Source: an uncultured Desulfobacteraceae bacterium
Lineage (GTDB): Bacteria > Desulfobacterota > Desulfobacteria > Desulfobacterales > UBA2174
Length of the DNA stretch: 30,229 nucleotides
Reading direction: 5' to 3'
NCBI GenBank assembly: GCA_937982505.1
Contig: CALJLV010000199.1
Span: forward strand, 1-30,229
Under the pieces are notes generated by a model that worked only from the letters and a program-made list of their open reading frames with translations, had not been told where the DNA came from and ran no database searches. Shown piece after piece: positions 7,833 to 17,549 of the stretch. How positions within the stretch are numbered: the first letter of the stretch is position 1; the number at the start of each line of letters is the position of its first letter. The position numbers and the translations under genes are program-made.

Positions 7833-8237
7833 ATGAATCTGAATCTTCCGTTCTCGAACGCTTTTCCCAAATCTGTGGCCTGGGCCTTCTATCTTCTGGT
7901 GGGAGGCTGGGCCGGACACCTCCTTTTCATCTATCTTTTCTTTTCCATCGCCCAGGGGCCCATCCCCGACAAGATTCTGTTCCAGCAGCTGGCGATTGTC
8001 GGCTTTCTGGGGTATTTCCTCTATCGCGCCAAAAAGTGGTCCCGCCCCCTCTGCCTTTTGTGCAACGCGCTGATCATCGTGCTTTACGCCTGCCTTGCAG
8101 CCCTGTTTTTCCAGTCCCGGCCCTGGCTGGGGCTTCTGGCCCTGTGGGTCGTCGCTGTCTTTGCCGCGGCTTCCTGGCTGCTCCTGGGCCGCGACGCCAA
8201 GGCGCATTTCGACGGATCGCCGCAGGGCCGCCCCTGA
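7833..8237 (+). CDS. Small four-span membrane protein, function unknown
   Basis: 134 residues from the ATG at 7833, chosen over the TTG at 7830 because AGGGG lies five bases before it. Four hydrophobic segments are visible at about 15-40, 48-65, 73-93 and 96-118. A C-x2-C pair (CLLCN, residues 74 and 77) sits at the start of the third. The tail is hydrophilic (GRDAKAHFDGSPQGRP). I do not recognise the family. It is divergent from tetR and is followed 52 bases later by a second small membrane protein on the same strand; a hairpin spans its stop codon. The pairing suggests a two-gene unit. Confidence 0.75.
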   Translation: MNLNLPFSNAFPKSVAWAFYLLVGGWAGHLLFIYLFFSIAQGPIPDKILFQQLAIVGFLGYFLYRAKKWSRPLCLLCNALIIVLYACLAALFFQSRPWLGLLALWVVAVFAAASWLLLGRDAKAHFDGSPQGRP

Positions 8238-8254
8238 GGGGGGGGACCTGCGGC
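8219..8254 (+). promoter_or_regulatory. Hairpin with a stop codon in its loop, between two small membrane protein genes
   Basis: Outer arms GCCGCAGG (8219-8226) and CCTGCGGC (8247-8254) are perfectly complementary, and inside them CCCC-TGA-GGGG (8231-8241) forms a second stem. The TGA in the apical loop is the stop of the upstream gene. Such a structure could reduce read-through to the downstream gene or stabilise the upstream mRNA. There is no T-run, so it is not a standard terminator. Confidence 0.4.
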
Positions 8255-8289
8255 CACGGTGGGAAAATCCAACACAGTGGAGAACGAGA

Positions 8290-8517
8290 ATGGCTCTGGA
8301 ACCCAAAACCGTCACCTGCCAGTGCGGCGCCGAGTACCGGATTCGAAGGCCGGTCCACTACTGTACGGCCTGCGGCAGGGCCGTCTTCTACTCGGAAGGA
8401 TACCGGCGCCGGGATCGGCTCAACAACTACTACGTGTATCTGGCCGTGGCGGTGGTGATCGGGTTCGTGGTCTACATCTTCATCGAGATGATCGCCGATC
8501 CCCTGCTCAAGATGTAG
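8290..8517 (+). CDS. 75-residue zinc-ribbon-like, single-pass membrane protein
   Basis: The ATG at 8290 has GGAG seven bases upstream. Cysteines C10 and C12 (TCQCG) and C25 and C28 (YCTACG) form a CxC-x12-CxxC pattern resembling a small zinc ribbon. One hydrophobic span follows at about residues 48-68. The family is not recognised and no function is claimed. It shares a strand with the preceding four-span protein, with a hairpin in between. Its last 11 bases overlap the end of the convergent ParB-like gene, so there is no room for a terminator between them. Confidence 0.7.
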   Translation: MALEPKTVTCQCGAEYRIRRPVHYCTACGRAVFYSEGYRRRDRLNNYYVYLAVAVVIGFVVYIFIEMIADPLLKM

Positions 8518-9475
8518 ATCCCAGTGCCAGGAGCGGTTCCAGGTCGGGATGCCGCCCCAGGGCCTCGAGCATGTCGCGATGGCGCCGCAGATCCTGGCGG
8601 CTGGCAAAGGAGAGGGTCAGACGGTAATGGCGCCCTTCAAAATCGGGCGGTGCGCAGAGGTCGGCCCCTTCGGTCAGGGGGAGCCGGCGGCGCAGGGCGT
8701 GGAAGCACTCTTCGGTGCGGCTCAGATGGGGAAAGCGCCGCCGGCGCAGCACCTGGCGCAGCGCCAGGGCGCGCCGGGCCCGGTCACCGTGCGCATCGGC
8801 CAGGATTTGCGCCACGGCCGGCGCGTCGAGAACCTCATCGGCAGGCCGCCCCTCGCCGCGGGCAATCTCCCGCACCAGTTCCAGCAGTTCCCGTTGCCGG
8901 TTGAGCCCCAGGCGTAAGGAAACCATCAGGGTGCAAAGACGCTCGGCGGTGTCCGGGGGCAGCCGGGCGAGGCTTTCGGCCGTCGGCAGGGCCACCTCGC
9001 CGGCCGCCACCGCGGCCTGGATGGCGTCGGGCAGGCTGCACAGGTCCGTGAAACGCCGTTCGGCCGCCGGGTTGCCCGGCAGCCCCAGGGCCTGCAGGGC
9101 CTTGTGCCGGCACACCTCGTCGGGGGCCGTGCGCCGCAGCAGAGACAAGGCGCGGCCGATTTCCACCGGATTCAAGGCCCGCTGGCCGGCATTGTGAGCG
9201 ACGGCCCACAGGGCGCAGCGCCAGGCATCGGCGGTGTCCGGAACCAGACGCGCCGCCACCTGGGGCCATCCCAGACTCCGGCAGGCCGCCAGGCGGCGAA
9301 ATCCGCTGACCACCGCCAGCTTCTCGCCCACCTGCCGCAAAAGAAGCGGACAGACCAGGCCCACCCCGTCAATGGAGGCCTTCAAGCGGTCGATGGCCTC
9401 GCCGGTGCTGATGCGAAACGACAGATCCGAGTCGTCGATGGCCGAGACGCGAATCTGGCGGATCTCGTCGATCAT
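8507..9475 (-). CDS. ParB/Spo0J-like nuclease-domain protein, orphan
   Basis: 322 residues from the ATG at 9475, which overlaps the purC stop (ATGA). A longer upstream reading frame exists but runs through purC and is not coding. The N-terminal part has the ParB-like arrangement: a helix with EAIDRLKASIDGVGLVCPLL, then VVSGFRRLAACRSLGW (about residues 57-72), the G-x-R-R box that binds CTP in ParB. A helical middle region with helix-turn-helix potential (KALQALGLPGNPAAERRFTD) follows. No parA or parS is visible, and the coupling to purC is unlike a partition locus. It could be a ParB-related regulator or nuclease. Family level is fairly secure; role is not. Confidence 0.75.
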   Translation of the reverse strand: MIDEIRQIRVSAIDDSDLSFRISTGEAIDRLKASIDGVGLVCPLLLRQVGEKLAVVSGFRRLAACRSLGWPQVAARLVPDTADAWRCALWAVAHNAGQRALNPVEIGRALSLLRRTAPDEVCRHKALQALGLPGNPAAERRFTDLCSLPDAIQAAVAAGEVALPTAESLARLPPDTAERLCTLMVSLRLGLNRQRELLELVREIARGEGRPADEVLDAPAVAQILADAHGDRARRALALRQVLRRRRFPHLSRTEECFHALRRRLPLTEGADLCAPPDFEGRHYRLTLSFASRQDLRRHRDMLEALGRHPDLEPLLALGSTS

Positions 9476-10362
9476 GCCGGCCGTCCGGTCAGCCGCGCAA
9501 GGGCTTCGAGGTACTTGGCCCGGGTGGCCTCGATCACCTCGGCCGGCAGGGGCGGCGCCGGTGGTTTCTGGTCCCAGTCCAGGGTCAGCAGATAGTCGCG
9601 CACGAACTGCTTGTCGAAGCTTTGCTGGGCGCCGCCGGGGAGGTAGCCGTCCTCGGGCCAGAAGCGCGAGGAATCCGGCGTCAGCACCTCGTCGATGAGA
9701 ATCAGCCGGTCGTCGAGGAGACCGAATTCGAATTTGGTGTCGGCGATGATGATCCCCCGGGCGGCGGCCAGCTCGGATCCCCGCCGATAGATGGCCAGGG
9801 ACAGATCGCGGGCCTGTTCGGCCCATCGGGAGCCCACGAGGCGCGCGGCCGTGGCGAAATCGATGTTTTCATCGTGGGCGCCCGCTTCGGCCTTGGTCGA
9901 CGGGGTAAAAAGCGGTTCCGGGAGGCGGTCCGATTCGCGCAGCCCCCGGGGCAGCGCAATGCCGCAGACCCGGCCGCTGCGCAGGTACGATTTCCAGCCC
10001 GAACCGCTCAGGTAGCCGCGCACCACGCATTCGATGGCCAGAGGGCGGCACTTCTGCACCAGCATGCTGCGCCCCCGGAGCTGTTCGGCATAGGGCCGGC
10101 AAACCGCCGGATACAGGTCCACGTCGGCCGTGATGACGTGGTTTTCCGCCAGGGGGCGCATCTGTTCGAACCAGAAAAGGGATATCTGGGTCAGCACCCG
10201 GCCCTTGTCCGGGATGGGATCCGGCAGCACCACGTCGAAGGCCGAGAGACGGTCGGTGGCCACCATGAGCAGCCGGTCTCCCAAATCGTAGATGTCGCGG
10301 ACCTTGCCGCGCTGCAGCAGGTTCAAGCCGGGAAAGTCGGTTTGACGCAGGGTGAAAGTCAT
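9472..10362 (-). CDS. purC: Phosphoribosylaminoimidazole-succinocarboxamide synthase (SAICAR synthase)
   Basis: 296 residues, the length of the longer bacterial/yeast-type enzyme. It joins aspartate to CAIR with ATP in step eight of purine synthesis (cytoplasm). Diagnostic stretches are LLQRGKVRDIYDLGDRLL (residues 16-33), ATDRLSAFDVVLPDPIPDKG, IECVVRGYLSGSGWKSY, DTKFEFGLLDDRLILIDEVL and TPDSSRFWP. AGGA lies ten bases before the start. It sits 24 bases after the PilZ gene and shares four bases with the ParB-like gene, so it appears to be carried in the signalling-protein operon rather than a purine operon. Confidence 0.96.
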   Translation of the reverse strand: MTFTLRQTDFPGLNLLQRGKVRDIYDLGDRLLMVATDRLSAFDVVLPDPIPDKGRVLTQISLFWFEQMRPLAENHVITADVDLYPAVCRPYAEQLRGRSMLVQKCRPLAIECVVRGYLSGSGWKSYLRSGRVCGIALPRGLRESDRLPEPLFTPSTKAEAGAHDENIDFATAARLVGSRWAEQARDLSLAIYRRGSELAAARGIIIADTKFEFGLLDDRLILIDEVLTPDSSRFWPEDGYLPGGAQQSFDKQFVRDYLLTLDWDQKPPAPPLPAEVIEATRAKYLEALARLTGRPA

Positions 10363-10386
10363 CTTTTATTTATCCTGTTGATATGG

Positions 10387-10725
10387 TTATTGGTCTTCGA
10401 AGAGTTGAATGTAGCGAGTGAGTATCTGACGGGCGTTGTCGGTCATGTGAAGAAAATGAATCCCGGTCTGATATCGATTCTCCGGGGTTGGATGGCAGTG
10501 GACCGCCCGTCCCTCGATGGTCACCAGATCCTCGCCCAGGCCGATGGTCAGCGCCAGGGTTTCTCCGGGAGCGATGGTCTCGCGGGTTTCCAGGAGGATG
10601 CCGGACTGGGATACGTTCAAGGTTCGCCCCATCCCCTGCCGCTGGGGCTGGGCATCTCCGGGCAGGCCGTAGTGGAGCAGATTGAGGGATTCATGGCGCG
10701 CGTGGCGCCGCTGATCTGAGTTCAT
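10387..10725 (-). CDS. PilZ-domain protein (probable c-di-GMP receptor)
   Basis: 112 residues, essentially a single PilZ domain. Both parts of the c-di-GMP-binding signature are intact: RRHAR (residues 6-10) as the R-x3-R loop, and N37-x-S39-x2-G42 in LNVSQSGILLE. Family knowledge: PilZ domains change partner behaviour (motility, exopolysaccharide, secretion) on binding cyclic di-GMP. The partner here is unknown, but the neighbours upstream, a DUF4388/cNMP protein and an MglA-like GTPase, suggest a common signalling module. A small hairpin (TTTCGG/CCGAAA, 10727-10743) lies just before the ATG at 10725 and could limit translation. Confidence 0.88.
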   Translation of the reverse strand: MNSDQRRHARHESLNLLHYGLPGDAQPQRQGMGRTLNVSQSGILLETRETIAPGETLALTIGLGEDLVTIEGRAVHCHPTPENRYQTGIHFLHMTDNARQILTRYIQLFEDQ

Positions 10726-10761
10726 GTTTCGGCGACCCCGAAAAGACGGTGTTCTAGCGGT

Positions 10762-11913
10762 TCAGTGTTTTCGTTCGTCTCCCTTGAGCGCCATGCGCGT
10801 GGTCACCGACATGGCGATCACCAGATTGTCGAAAATGTTCTTGAAGGTGGTCGAGAGGCGTTCGAACTCGGCTTCCAGAGCCGCGCTGTCCAGTCGCGTG
10901 AGGCGGATGGGTTCCTCCACCAGGACCGCGGCGGCGTGCGGTTCGTGGCCGATGTCGGCAAATGGGATCAGGCCGAAGACATCCCCGGATTCCAGCCGGG
11001 CCAGCACGGTTGGATGCGCGTCGGGGGCGCGCACCACCGCGGCGCGGCCCTCGGTGATCAGATACAGGCCTTCGGTGGGCCGATCCCCATCGTAGCTCAG
11101 CGGTCTGAAGTCCTGGAGCCGATCCGCGGCGGGCCTGGAGGTCACGATGAGATCGTTCAGCTGCCGCAGCCGATGGTCCAGGCTCAGCCCCACCCGGCGC
11201 ATGGCATGGCTCATGCGGCTGTACTCGGTGGCCAGGCGCTGGAAATCCAGGACCCCCAGGACCACCTTGGTGGCGGCCACGCAGGACTCGCTGCGAATGT
11301 GGCCGTGAATGGAAAATGCCGACAGGCTGCCGATGAAGGCCCCTTCTCCCAAACTCATGATCCGGCACGGGCCCTCGGGCGTCTGTCGAAAGATGTCCAC
11401 CTGACCTTCCAGAATGACCCAGATCCAGTTGCCATAGGAACCTTCGTGGACGATGGGCGCCCCGGGGGCGTAATGCTCCTCGTCCACCACCGACATGTAA
11501 TCCACCAGCGGCCCCCGCACCATTCCCGAAGCGGCGCTGCGGGCCTTGGCCGAACCATCTCCGGGCGCCAGGCCGATCCGGGGCACCTCCCCATCATCGA
11601 GCATGCGCAGCCCGTCGAGGATGATTTCCATCCGGCTCTGCTGAATGGTCTGGGAAATGGAGAAAGGCTCCCGGCTGAAGGCGAACTGGCCCACCCCCCA
11701 GCCGAAAAGCGTGTAGAGGGCGTCGAGGCCGTTCTTGGCGCCGCAGACGGCGTGCACCGGGTTGCCGTTGCTGAAATAGACCAGCCCCGGTTCCGGGTTC
11801 TGTTCGGTGCGCAGGCGCAGAATCCCGTTGGATCCGTTACCGCCCAGCATCTGCAGCAGGTCTGCCAGGCTTAGGAAGGTCAAGTCTCCGGAGAGGACCG
11901 TCAGCGCGCTCAT
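10762..11913 (-). CDS. DUF4388 (PATAN-like) plus cyclic-nucleotide-binding domain protein
   Basis: 383 residues. The N-terminal 110 residues fit DUF4388: LSGDLTFLSLADLLQMLGG, then a small beta region with NGILRLR, and LYTLFGWGVGQFAF. A cNMP-binding fold follows (about 140-260), with YAPGAPIVHEGSYGNWIWVI, LEGQVDIFRQ and LGEGAFIGSLSAF. A second, weaker one lies near the C-terminus (about 270-350: TEGLYLITEGRAAVV, LESGDVFGLIPFADIG). The phosphate-binding cassette Arg of true cAMP receptors (the RxA of the PBC) is not clear in either, so ligand binding is uncertain. The ATG overlaps the GTPase stop by four bases (ATGA), indicating coupled translation, and the PilZ gene follows after 36 bases. Confidence 0.82.
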   Translation of the reverse strand: MSALTVLSGDLTFLSLADLLQMLGGNGSNGILRLRTEQNPEPGLVYFSNGNPVHAVCGAKNGLDALYTLFGWGVGQFAFSREPFSISQTIQQSRMEIILDGLRMLDDGEVPRIGLAPGDGSAKARSAASGMVRGPLVDYMSVVDEEHYAPGAPIVHEGSYGNWIWVILEGQVDIFRQTPEGPCRIMSLGEGAFIGSLSAFSIHGHIRSESCVAATKVVLGVLDFQRLATEYSRMSHAMRRVGLSLDHRLRQLNDLIVTSRPAADRLQDFRPLSYDGDRPTEGLYLITEGRAAVVRAPDAHPTVLARLESGDVFGLIPFADIGHEPHAAAVLVEEPIRLTRLDSAALEAEFERLSTTFKNIFDNLVIAMSVTTRMALKGDERKH

Positions 11914-12530
11914 GTCGGTTCAGCCCAGTGCATTTCTTGGTGCAGATGTCGCAGGGTCAATTTGAGGGCCTCCTTGAGCGTGGCCGGCACCCCTTCGCCG
12001 CGGATGGCGCTGGCCGGGAATACCGGGGCCTGGAGCTGACGGTTAAGCTCCCGCTGCATCTGTTGCACGGGCATCACCGGGATTCCCTCGGTTTCCAGAT
12101 CCCGCTTGTTGAACTGGAACACCAGGGGCACCTTGAAGATGCTCAGCCCGTAGGACTTCAGGTTGGCGGCCAGATCCTTGAGCGAAAGGATGTTCTTCTC
12201 GCGCCGCACGCTCATGGAGTCGGCGACGAAGACCAGCCCGTCGACCCCCTTGAGCACCAGCTTGCGCGTGGAGCCGTACTTGACCTGTCCCGGGACGGTG
12301 TACAACTGCACCCGGACATCGCAGCCGCGAATCTTGCCCAGGCCCAGGGGCAGAAAGTCGAAAAACAGGGTCCGGTCTCCCTCGGTGTTGATGGACACCA
12401 TTTCACCGGCAATCTGCCGGGCGAAGGTCCGATGGATCCATTCCAGATTGGTGGTCTTGCCGCAGCGCCCAGGGCCGTAAAAGACCAGCTTGCATTCGAT
12501 TTCACGCTTTTTGACGTTGAAGACAGCCAT
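11910..12530 (-). CDS. MglA-like small Ras-type GTPase
   Basis: 206 residues. The P-loop GPGRCGKT is at 19-26, TLFFDFLPL at 54-62 is the MglA-type switch/beta segment, TVPGQ at 78-82 stands where Ras has DxxGQ, and NKRD at 141-144 is the guanine-specificity motif. The TVPGQ form is the hallmark of bacterial MglA-type proteins, which set cell polarity for gliding or type IV pili in Myxococcus. The usual partner, a Roadblock/LC7 protein (MglB), is not visible; the next genes encode a DUF4388/cNMP protein (four-base overlap) and a PilZ protein. I infer a polarity, motility or surface-signalling switch, without evidence for which. Confidence 0.9.
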   Translation of the reverse strand: MAVFNVKKREIECKLVFYGPGRCGKTTNLEWIHRTFARQIAGEMVSINTEGDRTLFFDFLPLGLGKIRGCDVRVQLYTVPGQVKYGSTRKLVLKGVDGLVFVADSMSVRREKNILSLKDLAANLKSYGLSIFKVPLVFQFNKRDLETEGIPVMPVQQMQRELNRQLQAPVFPASAIRGEGVPATLKEALKLTLRHLHQEMHWAEPT

Positions 12531-12563
12531 ATGCCAGAAACTCCCCGATCCGGCCCCGACGGG

Positions 12564-13490
12564 TCAGATGCCGGCGATCTTGAGGCCGACGCTGAAACAG
12601 CCTTTGCGCGGTCCGACCTTGATCTGGTTCTTTTCCATGATTTTGGCCGTCCCCTTGAAAATGGCCATGGGAGAGGTCAGTTCCACTTCGGCCAGGGTTT
12701 CACCGAGCCGCAGGGCCTCGAAGACCTCCTTTTCGCGCTCGTCGATGAGAATGCTGATCAGGTTGCCGGACTGGAAGCTGACCTCGTATTCCAGACGCCG
12801 CACCTTGCGGTCACGGCCGGTGATCTGGAAGCTGACCGCGGTAATGTCGATAACGTCCTGGTCCGCGGGGTTGTCCGCGGACATCTCCACCAGGGTGATC
12901 CCCAGCGTGGCGTGATCGGGATCCGGCAGGGTAGCTGAAATGCCTTTCTGGGGCAGCAGGTTTTCGAGAAAGCGCTTGAGCTTGCCCAGCATTTCCGGAT
13001 CGAAGCGCGGATCGGCGAGCCACTGGCCGTACTGGCGAACGGCCGTCTGGGGGTCGTCGCCGTTTAATCCGCAGCGCAGGATGTTCTTGGCCGCCACAAA
13101 ACGGATGGCCGGGCGGTCCAGAAGGACGCTGAATTGCTGAATGGCCCGGCTGTACTGGCCAAACTGCACCAGCGCCAGGATCCCCTGGAGGGCGGCTTGT
13201 TCCGGATTCTCGGCGTCTCCGAAACTGAACAAGCGCTGGATGAGGGCCTGATCCTGCGGCGCGACTTCGGGCGTCAGGGGGGACTTTTCAAGGGTCCTCA
13301 ACCTGGCGTCGAGGCGGCTGATCCGCACGTCCAGGTGCTGCAGCAGGGCGGCCCGGTTCTTGACCTGGGGGTGAGCGTCAATCAGTCTTCGGGCGTGCTG
13401 GTAGTGCTGGCGCGCTTCGCTGAGCAGCCCCTGGGACTGGTAGACATCGGCGCTTTTGATCAGGGATTTGAGCTTTGCGGCCAGATCCAT
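12564..13490 (-). CDS. TPR-like protein with uncharacterised C-terminal domain
   Basis: 308 residues from the ATG at 13490, preferred over an upstream frame because GAGG lies five bases before it. The N-terminal half is helical: KLKSLIKSADVYQSQGLLSE followed by ARQHYQHARRLIDAHP resembles one TPR-type helix pair, and AALQGILALVQFGQYSRAIQQ a second. The C-terminal 110 residues (from about LGITLVEMSADN) look like a beta-rich domain that I do not recognise. It is the first gene of the run leading into the GTPase (33 bases downstream), and a candidate promoter lies in the 127-base gap behind uvrC. It could be a scaffold or effector for the GTPase; that is inference from position. Confidence 0.75.
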   Translation of the reverse strand: MDLAAKLKSLIKSADVYQSQGLLSEARQHYQHARRLIDAHPQVKNRAALLQHLDVRISRLDARLRTLEKSPLTPEVAPQDQALIQRLFSFGDAENPEQAALQGILALVQFGQYSRAIQQFSVLLDRPAIRFVAAKNILRCGLNGDDPQTAVRQYGQWLADPRFDPEMLGKLKRFLENLLPQKGISATLPDPDHATLGITLVEMSADNPADQDVIDITAVSFQITGRDRKVRRLEYEVSFQSGNLISILIDEREKEVFEALRLGETLAEVELTSPMAIFKGTAKIMEKNQIKVGPRKGCFSVGLKIAGI

Positions 13491-13575
13491 GACGACCTCT
13501 TGGGAAGTGCCCATCCGCTGCATCGGGACGGGCTGCGCTGGGCGCCCTGTCCGAGGGGGCGAGCCGTAACGTGTC

Positions 13576-13605
13576 AGGCTAACCCGTTCGTCCCATAAAA
13601 GTCAA
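13576..13605 (-). promoter_or_regulatory. Candidate promoter for the TPR-GTPase-PilZ operon
   Basis: On the minus strand TTGACT (13600-13605) and TAGCCT (13576-13581) are separated by 18 bases, just past the uvrC stop. The -35 matches five of six positions and the -10 has the key T, A and final T. It would give a leader of roughly 75-80 bases before the TPR-like gene. Confidence 0.4.
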
Positions 13606-13617
13606 CAACTTGGGGGC

Positions 13618-15527
13618 TTAGCTGACGTTGCCATCCCCATCGGCCTGGCGCCGGGGTATGGCCGTCGGGTCTCCTTGCGGCGGACCTGATTCGTGAAGAT
13701 GGGCCTGGAGTCTGGCGGCCAGCGCCGGCGGCAGGCCGGCGGCCCTCAATTCCGCCATCGTGGCGCTGCGGATCCGGCCCACGGTGCCGAATCTGGCCAG
13801 CAGGCGCTGCCTGCGCCGCGGCCCAAGCCCCCGGATTCCGTCGAGCCGGGAAGCCACGGCGGCCTTTGCCCGGCGCCGGCGGTGAAAACCGATGGCGCAG
13901 CGATGGGCCTCGTCGCGCACCGCCTGGAGCAGGAGGCGCGCCCCGGGATGGCGGCCGAAGGAGACGGGATTGGTCCGGCCAGGGATGAAGATCCGGTCCT
14001 CGGGTTCCCCCCGCCGCGGGTCGGCCTTGGCGATGGCGGCCAGGGCCAGGGCGGATCCCAGACCGAGTTCGTCCAGGATGCGCCGGGCGGTGCTGAGCTG
14101 GCCCCTGCCCCCGTCCACCAGGAGCAAATCCGGGATATCGGCCGTGTCGGGACCGGCGCGGAAACGCCGGCCGAGCACCTCGGCCATGGCGGCGTAATCG
14201 TCCGGATCCGCGATGGGCCCGCGGATCTTGTAATGCCGGTAGGACGGCGGGTCGGGGGCCGCATCGGCAAAGACCACCAGGGCACCGACGCTCTGGCGGC
14301 CGCCGGTGGTGGAAATGTCCACGCAGGCGATGCGGCGCGGCAGCCGGTCCATCTGCAAGCACCGCTGAAGATGGACCAGCAGGTCCTCGCGCCGCGCGCG
14401 CTCGGTGCCCAGACCCTTGAGCGCCTGGGCGGCGTTCTCGGCCGCCAGGGCCGTCAGACGGGCCTTTTCCCCTCTGGCCGGGCAGATCAGACGGACCCGC
14501 CGGCCCCTGATCTCGGAAAGCCATTCCTCGATCAGCGCGCGGTCTTCGGCCTCGACGGCCACCAGGACCTCCCGGGGCAGGGTCGCGCCGCCGGCATAGT
14601 ACTGGCGGATGAAGCCGGCCAGCAGTTCGCCTTCGTCCATGGGATTGGCCGGCATTTCGAAGTGGCGCGTGCCCACCAGAAACCCGCCGCGCACGGTGAG
14701 CAGGGTCACCAGATCCGCCACGGGCCCCCGGGCGGCGGCGATCACGTCCCGGTCCTTGAAGTCGTCGGTCACGGCCACCTGCTTTTCCAGGGTCTTTTCC
14801 AGGGCAAAGATCCGGTCCCGCAGCACGGCGGCGCTTTCGAAATCCTCGTTGTCGGCCGCCTGGCGCATGCGCCGGCGCATGGCGCGGAGCAGCTGCGGGG
14901 TGCGCCCGCGCAGGAACAGCACCACCTCGCGCACCGCGGCGGCGTAGGTGCCGCGGTCCACCGGCAGGCAGCACGGCGCGTGGCAGACCCCCATCTGGTG
15001 GTGCAGGCAGGGTCGCGATCGCTGGGCGAATTCACGGTCCCGACATTTGCGCAGCTTGAAGAGCCGGTCGATGAGCCTGAGGGTGGCGCGCACGGCGGCC
15101 GCCGAGGCGTAAGGGCCGAAATAGAGGGCCCCGTCCGGGGCGGTGCGCCGCACCACGGTGATCCGGGCAAAGGATTGGCGCGGGTCGAGGCGCAGCGACG
15201 GATAGCGCTTGTCGTCTTTGAGAACCACGTTGTAGCGCGGCCGGTGGCGCTTGATCAGGTTCGACTCGAGGATCAGGGCTTCCTTCTCGGAGGCCGTCAC
15301 CACCGTTTCCAGGGTGGCGATCTGGCGGCGCAGGAGCGCGGTCTTGGGGTCCAGGGGACCGGCCGCGCGGAAATGGCTGGCCAGGCGCTGTTTCAGGCTT
15401 CTGGCCTTGCCCACGTAGAGGACCCGGCCGCGCGCGTCGCGCATGAGATAGACCCCGGGCCGGTGGTCGGTCTGGGTCAGGTGGGCCAGGACCGCCTCGG
15501 GGATGGGATATGACCCGGCATCGCTGG

Positions 15528-15531
<4 letters not shown>
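13618..15531 (-). CDS. uvrC: UvrABC excinuclease subunit C
   Basis: 637 residues, a normal length. It makes the 3' and 5' incisions around bulky lesions after UvrB loading. Domains in order: GIY-YIG nuclease (GVYLMRDARGRVLYVGKARS, about 26-45); a cysteine-rich segment (RPCLHHQMGVCHAPC, about 173-187); a UVR/UvrB-binding motif (DNEDFESAAVLRDRI, near 230); the RNase H-like nuclease with acidic residues in CVDIS and LLVDGGRGQL plus RDEAHR; and a C-terminal helix-hairpin-helix pair (LDGIRGLGPRRRQRLLARFG). The ATG overlaps the uvrB stop by four bases, so the two subunits are translationally coupled. Confidence 0.97.

Positions 15532-17548
<2,017 letters not shown>

Positions 17549-17549
<1 letters not shown>

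Noticed and set aside
9476..9826. N-terminal extension of the ParB-like protein
   Set aside because: It is antiparallel-free but in a shadow frame of purC; the ATG at 9475 gives the normal overlap and protein start.
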